Assembly (NCBI GenBank): GCA_024399065.1
Contig: JAKSIB010000005.1
Span: 100,363-164,362, forward strand
Direction of reading: 5' to 3'
DNA: 64,000 nt
Source of the DNA: Fibrobacter sp.
GTDB lineage: Bacteria; Fibrobacterota; Fibrobacteria; Fibrobacterales; Fibrobacteraceae
In this document: in pieces, positions 56,174-64,000 of the stretch
Layout: every line of letters starts with the position of its first letter
How positions within the stretch are numbered: the stretch's first letter is position 1
The notes under the pieces: generated by a model
What the model was told of the DNA's origin: nothing
What the model saw: the letters and a program-made list of their open reading frames with translations, nothing else
Databases searched by the model: none
Translations under genes and position numbers: made by a program

Positions 56174-58774
56174 ATGGCTATAAATACGGTTTCAAGAAAG
56201 TATACCAACATATCGTTTGACAGTATCCGTGAACATCTTATTTCGATTTTGAAGGCTAAGGGCGGTAGCCTAGCTGATTACTCGGATAGTTCGTATGGAC
56301 GCATAATGCTTGAATTGTTTGCAGGTAATGCAGACCTTATGGCGTATTATGCGGAATCCGGGTTCGAGAATGCCTTTATGGAATCGGCTACTACGCTTTC
56401 GTCGGTATATGCCAATGCCCGTATGCTTGGCTATAGTGTTCGCCGACCGGTACCAGCAAAGGCTGGCATCGGCGTACAGACGACGAGGACAGGCGCATAT
56501 AATACCATTCGAGTATGTATCCCTAAGGGAACCGAATTTACTATGTCTGGCACCGTCCTTACTGCAATGGATGACATGGAATTTTTCTATGATCGAGATC
56601 TTGATGTTGATAAGACGGGTTTGATGACCCATGTTGGCGGTAATGCGGTTATTGCCGAGGGTAAGTTCAAGACGGTTTCTGTTGTATCCAACGGAAATCA
56701 GAACCAGACATTCATTATCCCGGATCTGGCATTTAGTGATTATTTTGGTGAAAATGACCCGAACTATGCTGACGATGGAAATGTTGCCCACCGTTCGGCT
56801 GCATTTACTACGGTTTCGTCTGATGCTACTTTGATGGATAACATTGATCCTGACGTGGTAATTGATGATAAGTTGTATTGGCGTATTTCTCGCCGTGGGT
56901 TGATAGATCCTGCTAAGGAAAATATCATCAACGATATTGATAATTTTATCCAAGGTCAGGACAACTATACTGTTAACTACACTGTTGAACTAAGCACTGC
57001 TAATGATGGCAATGTTCAGCTGAAGTTTGGTGACGGACTCAAATCTGCAATCCCGTATGGCGTGATCAATGTCAAGTATTTTGCGACTACTGGCGAAGGG
57101 GGTAATTTGCTCAATGTGGCAGGTAATACCCTTGAGACAACAAGTAGCCGTGTGACGATTACTCAGGGTGATGGTACAGAAAGCGATATTACTCTGGATG
57201 ACTTGAACATTGCGTTGACTACTGATATTCGCAGTGGGTTGGATATTGAATCCAGAGACTCGATCAAGGCCAATGCGCCTGCATTGTTTAATAGCTTGGA
57301 TCGATTGGTTAACCGTATGAGTTACAAGATTTTCCTTCGCCGTTATGCTGATGTGAAATATGCAACGGCATTTGGCGAGGATATTTTGAACACAAAGTTG
57401 TTGAATGGTGGAATTGACGTTAAGTATATGAATCAGGTGCGTTTCAGCGCCTTGAAGAGCCTTTACCGAGAAAAGGACAATACCTATTATCCTACTACGG
57501 CTGACGAATATTTCTTGAGTGGGTTTAAGGTTAATGGGTTGATGTATACGTGGGAGTATGACTATCAGGATGTCGAAGATTACAATGTTAATACGTCGAC
57601 TGAAAACATGCTGGCTCGTATTGTTAAAAATTTGAATGACACACTGCCATCTGGCCGTGCCCCGAGCCCGACAAATCCGTTCAAAACGTCAGAGGAAATC
57701 ACCGAATTTGTGAAGAATTACCTGAAGGCGTTTATTCCAACATACCCATTCAATTACAAGGTATTCTCTGCTAATTTGTCGCCAATGGATTTTGTGGTTG
57801 AGGGCTCTGAACTATATTCTATTATGGCTGCATTGAATCAGCGAGGAATGCTGACTGTTGGTGGTGGGTTCCATAGTTATGTGTATCCGTCGGTTCACAA
57901 TATGGAAACTCACATGGACGTAACCCTTTATAAGGGTAATAACTTTACTGATATTAAGGAACGTATCAAGAATGCCGTCTATAAGTATTTGAGTGACAAC
58001 ACAGAATTCTCGACTGCTATCTATCGTTCTAAAATCGAATCTATCATTCATAAATTCACTGAGGTCGCTGGTGTTGACGTGACATTTAGTCCAATGGACG
58101 ATGGCTATACAAAGCTAGATATGTCTACGCTTGATTGGCTCGGGGATACTACGTATGAATATATTGTCCCGGGTGCAATTTCGAGTGATGGATTCGCATA
58201 TACATTGCAGTATACCGTTGATGATTCATTGAAGCAGTATACCCTCAAGACGCAATTTATGGTTGCCGAACAGTCCCCTATGCGTACTAGACTCGCTGAA
58301 TATTTTAAATTCAAGATTGAGCCGAATATGGATAAAATTACCGATAGGGATATTGATAGGTATGTTGCTTATATTTGGGAACAGGTTATGCAGCAGGTGT
58401 ACACGCCGATATATGACGCTGTCCAGTCTGCTCGTGATTCAGGCGATAGTGAAAGCGCAAAATATCTTTATCGTTTGATGGAAAATATGAAGTGCTGGGA
58501 TATGGGATCAACTGCATTGACGTTCAAGGATTCGGCTGTGATCAAATCTATGTCTGAAATCAATGGCACTGCCTTGTATGATTATTTGAAGTATGGCATG
58601 GAATATATTAAACTGGTGCGTAATGTACTAAGCTATTATGTGACGCTTCATTTGATAGATGAAAATGGCAATATTACACAGTATTCGAATGATAACGAAA
58701 TCGTTCAGATTACAATCCCGACCGATAAGATTGATTTGACCGTTTCTCTTGAATCTTCACTGCTTACGGAGTAA
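56174..58774 (+). CDS. 6: Baseplate wedge protein (gp6-like)
   Basis: 866 residues (T4 gp6: 660). The N-terminal 110 residues are the conserved gp6/J-type block: a short-tail start, SSYGRIMLELFAGNADLMAYYAESGFENAFMESATTLSSVYANARMLGYSVRRPVPAKAGI, equivalent to the 'G.....L...LLAYN...YY....ANE.FL.TA..R.SV...A..LGY.P....A' pattern. A later NYTVELSTANDGNVQLKFGDG matches the gp6/gpJ beta region. gp6 dimers join baseplate wedges and trigger sheath contraction. RBS GAGGAATG before ATG. Followed, after 9 bp, by the gp7-like gene, as in T4. Confidence 0.82.
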   Translation: MAINTVSRKYTNISFDSIREHLISILKAKGGSLADYSDSSYGRIMLELFAGNADLMAYYAESGFENAFMESATTLSSVYANARMLGYSVRRPVPAKAGIGVQTTRTGAYNTIRVCIPKGTEFTMSGTVLTAMDDMEFFYDRDLDVDKTGLMTHVGGNAVIAEGKFKTVSVVSNGNQNQTFIIPDLAFSDYFGENDPNYADDGNVAHRSAAFTTVSSDATLMDNIDPDVVIDDKLYWRISRRGLIDPAKENIINDIDNFIQGQDNYTVNYTVELSTANDGNVQLKFGDGLKSAIPYGVINVKYFATTGEGGNLLNVAGNTLETTSSRVTITQGDGTESDITLDDLNIALTTDIRSGLDIESRDSIKANAPALFNSLDRLVNRMSYKIFLRRYADVKYATAFGEDILNTKLLNGGIDVKYMNQVRFSALKSLYREKDNTYYPTTADEYFLSGFKVNGLMYTWEYDYQDVEDYNVNTSTENMLARIVKNLNDTLPSGRAPSPTNPFKTSEEITEFVKNYLKAFIPTYPFNYKVFSANLSPMDFVVEGSELYSIMAALNQRGMLTVGGGFHSYVYPSVHNMETHMDVTLYKGNNFTDIKERIKNAVYKYLSDNTEFSTAIYRSKIESIIHKFTEVAGVDVTFSPMDDGYTKLDMSTLDWLGDTTYEYIVPGAISSDGFAYTLQYTVDDSLKQYTLKTQFMVAEQSPMRTRLAEYFKFKIEPNMDKITDRDIDRYVAYIWEQVMQQVYTPIYDAVQSARDSGDSESAKYLYRLMENMKCWDMGSTALTFKDSAVIKSMSEINGTALYDYLKYGMEYIKLVRNVLSYYVTLHLIDENGNITQYSNDNEIVQITIPTDKIDLTVSLESSLLTE

Positions 58775-58783
58775 TTTAGAACT

Positions 58784-61700
58784 ATGAATCCGATAGTATA
58801 CAATGACAAAGGACAGTTCCGATTCAATGATTTTGTCGGTTACCTTCCTGAATTTCTGAAGACCGAACCTGATGTCGTAACCCTGATGCAGGTTATGTCA
58901 GATTACATTAACAATGCGTACCGAAATATCGAGACGACTGAAGAATTCGAATTCATGCGAGTGTGCTCGGCGACGAATGTTAATGCGGTTACCCGTGCAA
59001 TGGAAAAACTGCAGGAAATGTTCGAATTGGCCGAGGACCGAAATGAAAGCGTGATATTGATGTCGGCCCCTCGTAATAATATAAAAAGCAATGCTGTGTT
59101 GGGTAACAAGGGTGCTGAATATGCCGTCCGTATCGAAGTTGACGATGTTGATAAGATCAAGGACAGTATACCGAATGCTATATCTCGTGGAGTTGATCCT
59201 AATTGTATTGATGGGTCAGTTGTGTATGTCGTATATCGAGCAATGACTCCGGTAAAGACTGCTGCATACTATTATGATGGCAGTACGGATTCTTTGATAT
59301 TAGATCCCATGAATACATCGCAGGACCCGTTTACAGGAACCCGTAATACTCCTAATCGCATGATCCAATTTGATGTATCCGATGTAAGTAAAGTTAGTAA
59401 ACGTTTCGGCAAAGTTGTTGATAATATGACTTATTATGAAATCTTCTTTACTATGCATGTTTTGAATGTCAAGGACGTAAATGCACTCGCCACTGTTGCT
59501 TATGACGTAGACAGTTCTGGAAATGCCCCGGATGATATTTTGGTTGACTATTACAATACGTCAAGTGCAGGCGCCAGTACTTATCATACGTATGTGAAAT
59601 TCTTTGGAACAGATGAATTTAACTGGAAAGGTGGATACCCTACGGGAATATTCTATTTCCGTGACAGTAGTACGGCAAATTTATATTCATTGACCAGTGA
59701 TGGATCTAGGGTGTTGTCCGCAGACATAACTCAGAGTCATGAAGTTGAACGTTACCGCATTTCGAAGATTGAACTTGGTGGCGCTGGTATGCTAAATGTG
59801 TACACAGAAGGATATCCGGGCATGTACAATGATTCGACATACTACATATCTAATGTTGAGACATCAGAAATTCTGGGTGTGTTTAAAATGTATGGTGCGT
59901 CGGAAGTGAATTCTCGATTGGATAGGGGTAAGCGCTATATATCGTTGGTTGCAATTGACGGAACGGACGTTGACACACTATCCGCAGCCGGCGGGGCTGG
60001 ACTTGTATTGTCTACGATCCCATTGTTTTATAATAAGGGTGTCCTAGACTATGCGCATAAAAAGAAGATGATTCGATGGGATAAACAGTATCTCATGCCG
60101 TCTGGTACTCAGATAGAAAATGACCTTAAAGTGTCTTTGTATGGCGCTAGTGTCGAAGAGAACGAGTTGCTTTATGCTAATTATGTTCCGGCTCGCACAA
60201 GTTTGATGTCTTTTAAGATTGATGCTGACATTGGTAACCAAACATTATATTGTAAAAATACGTTATGGGATGGATGCGCAAAATCTAAATCAAATCCGTT
60301 GTCATCGACGTTGTACAAGATCACTTTGGACAAAGATACACAGGGCTGGAGTGATCCGATCAACATATACAAGGTTACCGCCGGATTTATTCGCATTGAT
60401 GAGTCGGATAAACTGGTTGGGAATGGCGATTGGTCGGTTGAATACCAGTCAGGTGATTATGTTTTAGCAACTCGGGTGAATGATGATACCGAGGAACCTA
60501 GATTGTTGCAAATTGATTCTGTCGATAATGTAAATAAACAGATTGTCTTTGTTTCGAGCGATTTATCGGCAGGCGCTGACTATGCTCTCGGCAAGGTTAC
60601 TGTTGATAATTCGGTTAAGGCCAAAGAATTTTATTACATAAATCATGCTGAATCAGTAACTAGCGCCGCTGTTAAATTTGCTATTGGTGACGTATTCGTC
60701 CAGAAGTACATGATGCATTTTATACAGAATGCACCACCGGTTCTTCTACACATGGTATGTGATGTCAATCCCGTGGAGTATCGTACGTATTCAAAGGGCG
60801 AATATGTATCTGACGGTAAGAATATCTATGTTGCGACAAAGCAGGTGACTCTTTCGAATGGGGATAATCCGGCTAACATGTATGGGTTTACGCTGGATAA
60901 CTATGCTCATTACTCGGTTGGCTACAAGACTGTCGAAAATGCATTTATGCCGTTCTACGGTCAATATACTACGCTTGACTATGGCGGCCGCCCTAATTAT
61001 AATGGCGACATGGCATTAACTATATTGCCGCTATACATTGGAAAGCAAAACGATACAAGACTTAGATATGGATGGGAACAACGCCAGTATGTAAATTATG
61101 GCGAGAATATCGGTACAGTAAATCGTTCACGTTCTGGGTTTGCAGAATTCTATAGTGACATGTCTGACCGAAATATTGTTGAACATGATTTGCTCACTTA
61201 TTGCGATGCCTTGCTTGATTATGTCATTATGCCTAGTGGTACGGAAAGCCGGTATGTTATTGATATCGACAATAATTTAAGCGCAACGAATAATTATGAT
61301 GGTACTTGGACGGTTAATATTAGTTCTAGTGCGCATGGATTGCCTGCTGGCGCAAGGATTTCTGTCGATGGAGTCAGGGCAGGTAATGATGATTTGATGG
61401 CTATATTCAATCAGCATGATGTTGTGATCGATGTACCAACACCAGATAGTATTTCTTATACTGTTGTATCGGATTATAATGACATTGGGTTCAGCTATGG
61501 TGATAAGAGTGAAGCCAGTGCGTATTATATTCGTGATTATCAATATCGTGTTAGGGGCATCAAATTGTCAATCGGTGATGATGTTATGCACATACGTCTG
61601 ACCATTGAAAACGGCGATAAGAAAGTTATGCCCGGCGATGAAATCGAACTATTGGATATACCTTTGATTGACGGCGATAGTGAAATCGATATCAATGGTG

Positions 61701-63841
61701 TATACACCGTACTTGAGGACACTGAAACCGGCGTTGATGATGATAGATATATTTTGATTGAAGGACCTATTCAGGGAATTCCGACTTATGATGAATACAT
61801 CGTTGATGACCGGAAGGCTAGAATCGCTAAACGTATCCATGAAGGCGATATTGTTGCTAATGTTGTGCGTGACGATTACCTGTTTTATAAGGTTTGTTCT
61901 GGTCAGTGGGAACCGTTGGATCGGCACCAGATTGTGACGCCGGTAACGATTTTTGCCCGTCAAAATTTAATTGACATCGATAATACTAATGGGTCTATTG
62001 CGTCTAGTGCCGAATATATTGTTCGCAGCATTAAGTATATAGGCGATGATCGTGCTCTAGTTACTGTTGCGAAGGCTATACCATATTTTAGTAAGAGTAA
62101 CGCAAAGTATATTGAAGGTAAGAGCCGAGTGTGTATAACCAATGTATATCCTAGCGTGTATTCAGGATGGCATACGGTAATGGAAGTGCTTGGTCCTAGT
62201 TCATTTGTTATCAAAATTCAAAACCCGATGCCAGACAATACGTCATGGCCGGATGCGGTACCTGTTGTAAATCGTAGAATCAATCTAGTTATTGGCGAAT
62301 GGTATAAGTATACGATTAGCGCTTATGATTGGGATAAGATTAGTAATTGTGCAACGTATGTTACCAGCAATAAAATCATGGCTGTGGACGGCAATACGGT
62401 CAAGACTAAATATGACCATAAATTCGCCGTTGGTGATTATGTAATACTTGATAAGACTGGGATGGCCGCATATCAGGTGTCCGCAGCAAATTCAAGTATG
62501 ACAAATTTGACACAGACGATGGTCTCTGAAGTTATAGATAATACTACCTTTATGGTGACGTCAATGGATCCGGGGGTTGTTCCTACTATATCGACCGTAT
62601 ATCGTGGTATCATAATGGGTGTTGATTCTGATGGCGAGAGCAATACAAATGACAATTTGTCTAGTCTGAGAGGTGAGTATAAGGTTCATGTCAATAGCTT
62701 GAACGATGATTATTCATTCAAGCATGGCGATGTTGTTATCACTTTAGGACAGGTCTGCGTAGATGAAATTGCCGCATGGCGTGTTGTGCTTGATAAGGCG
62801 TGGGTCCCGCTTCGTAAGAAACGTGTGATTAAGATTGATGAACTATCTGTTGAACAATATCATAATCCGGCATTTAACGAATATGATGCGGCTGGTACTG
62901 AAAGTGAATATAAGTATCGTTTGTTTAACGATGTCGAAGTCTTTGGGAATAAGGCCAATGAACGGATATATTTCTATTCTGATGCCGGATTGACCCGAAA
63001 TTTCCATTTCGAACGTCTGCACGTAGACAATATTGATACTACACAGGATATTGACCTCCAGTATTCATCGAAGTATGACTATGGTACTGTTGCACCACGT
63101 AATGATATGGATGAAGATTTTAAGGGGGTACCTGACATGGATTATCCTCTGATCGAAAAGATTGAACGTTTAGCGTATTTGAAGGATGCCAGTGTCATTG
63201 ATTTCAAACTGATCGAATATTTGGCACGATATATGGGGTATGACATCACTGCGGTTGCTGACGATATCAATGAAAGTAATGTATATCGTACAACCGCTGA
63301 ACGTGAAGCCGCTTTGCGTGAGACTATTGCCCATTTACCTCAGTACTACGCACTAGGCGGTACCATGCCGGGTGTGAATATGCTGATGGCAACATTCGGC
63401 ATTGTTGGTGACCTCGTTACCATGTGGACTAATACGGCGGCACCATACAAGGAATTACTGAGTAAAGATGAGGTCGACGAGCGTGTCAAGGCGGATATCG
63501 AGGCCGGCACATCTACTGGAACGTGGGTTCCGACGCCTCATGTTTCACTTGATATCATACTGAACAGCAATTTCAACAATATTTTAATGGGTGAGAACGA
63601 CATTAATGCGTTGAAGGAACAAATTCGCCGTTTTAAGCCGATTAACGTCGTTTTTGATGATGTTCGGTTGACTGTCGAGGCCAATATGGATTCGAAGGTA
63701 TATACGAACGTTGCACCGGGAATTGCCGTGTCGGCGTATGTGCCTGTCGTGTCGGCGAACATGAGCGCCGATGATGCGGTTGCTGATGAAATTGCTGGTA
63801 TCGATTATGATATGTGCGATGCGTCCAACTGCGTATTTTAG
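58784..63841 (+). CDS. 7: Baseplate wedge protein (gp7-like), 1685 aa
   Basis: Next to the gp6-like gene as in T4 (gene 7 product 1032 residues). N-terminus NDFVGYLPEFLKTEPDVVTLMQVMSDYINNAYRNIET looks like the baseplate-anchoring helix region of wedge proteins; the long middle is beta-rich and repetitive in style, with several YISNV/GDYV-type domains; the C-terminal 200 residues (LIEYLARYMGYDITA..., EREAALRETIAHLPQYYALGG, INVVFDDVRLTVEA) resemble the tail-protein-I/gp7 end that contacts neighbouring wedge proteins. It is the largest gene here; the extra length probably forms an arm at the baseplate rim. Exact T4 equivalence is inferred from order. Confidence 0.65.
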   Translation: MNPIVYNDKGQFRFNDFVGYLPEFLKTEPDVVTLMQVMSDYINNAYRNIETTEEFEFMRVCSATNVNAVTRAMEKLQEMFELAEDRNESVILMSAPRNNIKSNAVLGNKGAEYAVRIEVDDVDKIKDSIPNAISRGVDPNCIDGSVVYVVYRAMTPVKTAAYYYDGSTDSLILDPMNTSQDPFTGTRNTPNRMIQFDVSDVSKVSKRFGKVVDNMTYYEIFFTMHVLNVKDVNALATVAYDVDSSGNAPDDILVDYYNTSSAGASTYHTYVKFFGTDEFNWKGGYPTGIFYFRDSSTANLYSLTSDGSRVLSADITQSHEVERYRISKIELGGAGMLNVYTEGYPGMYNDSTYYISNVETSEILGVFKMYGASEVNSRLDRGKRYISLVAIDGTDVDTLSAAGGAGLVLSTIPLFYNKGVLDYAHKKKMIRWDKQYLMPSGTQIENDLKVSLYGASVEENELLYANYVPARTSLMSFKIDADIGNQTLYCKNTLWDGCAKSKSNPLSSTLYKITLDKDTQGWSDPINIYKVTAGFIRIDESDKLVGNGDWSVEYQSGDYVLATRVNDDTEEPRLLQIDSVDNVNKQIVFVSSDLSAGADYALGKVTVDNSVKAKEFYYINHAESVTSAAVKFAIGDVFVQKYMMHFIQNAPPVLLHMVCDVNPVEYRTYSKGEYVSDGKNIYVATKQVTLSNGDNPANMYGFTLDNYAHYSVGYKTVENAFMPFYGQYTTLDYGGRPNYNGDMALTILPLYIGKQNDTRLRYGWEQRQYVNYGENIGTVNRSRSGFAEFYSDMSDRNIVEHDLLTYCDALLDYVIMPSGTESRYVIDIDNNLSATNNYDGTWTVNISSSAHGLPAGARISVDGVRAGNDDLMAIFNQHDVVIDVPTPDSISYTVVSDYNDIGFSYGDKSEASAYYIRDYQYRVRGIKLSIGDDVMHIRLTIENGDKKVMPGDEIELLDIPLIDGDSEIDINGVYTVLEDTETGVDDDRYILIEGPIQGIPTYDEYIVDDRKARIAKRIHEGDIVANVVRDDYLFYKVCSGQWEPLDRHQIVTPVTIFARQNLIDIDNTNGSIASSAEYIVRSIKYIGDDRALVTVAKAIPYFSKSNAKYIEGKSRVCITNVYPSVYSGWHTVMEVLGPSSFVIKIQNPMPDNTSWPDAVPVVNRRINLVIGEWYKYTISAYDWDKISNCATYVTSNKIMAVDGNTVKTKYDHKFAVGDYVILDKTGMAAYQVSAANSSMTNLTQTMVSEVIDNTTFMVTSMDPGVVPTISTVYRGIIMGVDSDGESNTNDNLSSLRGEYKVHVNSLNDDYSFKHGDVVITLGQVCVDEIAAWRVVLDKAWVPLRKKRVIKIDELSVEQYHNPAFNEYDAAGTESEYKYRLFNDVEVFGNKANERIYFYSDAGLTRNFHFERLHVDNIDTTQDIDLQYSSKYDYGTVAPRNDMDEDFKGVPDMDYPLIEKIERLAYLKDASVIDFKLIEYLARYMGYDITAVADDINESNVYRTTAEREAALRETIAHLPQYYALGGTMPGVNMLMATFGIVGDLVTMWTNTAAPYKELLSKDEVDERVKADIEAGTSTGTWVPTPHVSLDIILNSNFNNILMGENDINALKEQIRRFKPINVVFDDVRLTVEANMDSKVYTNVAPGIAVSAYVPVVSANMSADDAVADEIAGIDYDMCDASNCVF

Positions 63842-64000
63842 GACATAAATCAGGGGTAATCAGCAGTAAACAATATTTTATACAATAATGTACCATTTTA
63901 ATGTATTTTGATGATAAAAACCCGAGAGATAGTATATAAACTATGTGTATAATTAGAATACTGGTACTATTCTGATGATTGAGTTTTGATGGTCTTATGA
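63842..64000 (+). other. Leader region of a gene beyond the window
   Basis: AT-rich, with a late octamer and no complete ORF; the last four bases are ATGA, which may be the next start codon. Confidence 0.4.
63935..63942 (+). promoter_or_regulatory. Late promoter TATAAACT
   Basis: Exact octamer near the window end; its gene begins at or after 63997. Confidence 0.7.

Noticed and set aside
1..64000. tRNA or rRNA genes
   Set aside because: No cloverleaf-like sequence with a T-loop GTTCGAATC-type core seen in any intergenic space; spacers are too short. A covariance-model scan was not possible.

Overview
The window is part of the genome of a large tailed phage with a contractile tail (myovirus) of the T4 superfamily in the broad sense. 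The evidence is an almost gap-free array of T4-type genes: UvsW-like helicase, RNase H/FEN-like exonuclease, gp46-like SMC ATPase, portal (gp20), prohead protease (gp21), scaffold (gp22), major capsid protein (gp23), late sigma factor (gp55), neck proteins (gp13, gp14, gp15-like) and baseplate wedge proteins (gp6, gp7-like). Large terminase, sheath, tube, primase-helicase and gp47 are absent, so the genome extends well beyond the window. The host cannot be read directly; the BspA-type leucine-rich repeat protein and strong AAG/GAA codon preference would fit a Bacteroidota/Fibrobacterota-type host, but this is only a hint.

Layout. 1-2.4 kb: small proteins, including a SWIM zinc-finger protein. 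2.4-5.75 kb (minus strand): a family-A-like polymerase gene whose 3' end is split by a complete IS608-type insertion sequence (tnpA + tnpB). 5.75-6.09 kb: a divergent, repeat-bearing, A/C-rich spacer where GC skew switches sign, the best origin candidate. 6.1-14 kb: replication/recombination genes behind a good sigma70-type promoter, with an unexpected glycosyltransferase-domain protein. 14-25 kb: very large virion proteins, one with an M15 peptidase domain. 25-40 kb: portal, capsid, protease, scaffold and tail-fibre genes, interrupted by a second, larger TnpB-like nuclease. 40-50 kb: late sigma factor, sHsp, an LRR adhesin with an in-frame stop, tail completion, glycosyltransferase, collagen-like and fibre-associated genes. 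50-51.4 kb: a third, tnpB-only insertion element. 51.5-64 kb: neck proteins, a BCS1-like AAA+ ATPase and the baseplate wedge.

Gene expression. The octamer TATAAACT stands 15-60 bp upstream of most structural genes on both strands, looks like the T4 late promoter (TATAAATA), and its presumed reader, a gp55-like sigma factor, is encoded at 40.3 kb. Rho-independent terminators close most units and are often followed directly by the next late promoter. The promoter positions also settle several start codons.

Most notable. (1) Two unrelated-looking tnpB genes share a 5' leader that folds into the same H-type pseudoknot with completely different, compensating stem sequences. (2) The IS608-type element can be removed on paper to the base, restoring the polymerase frame with 25 extra residues. 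(3) The tnpB-only element obeys the IS608 guide/target pairing rule with altered guides (CAAG/GAAG) and matching altered targets (TGAC/TCAC). (4) The LRR adhesin gene continues in frame for 48 codons beyond a TGA.
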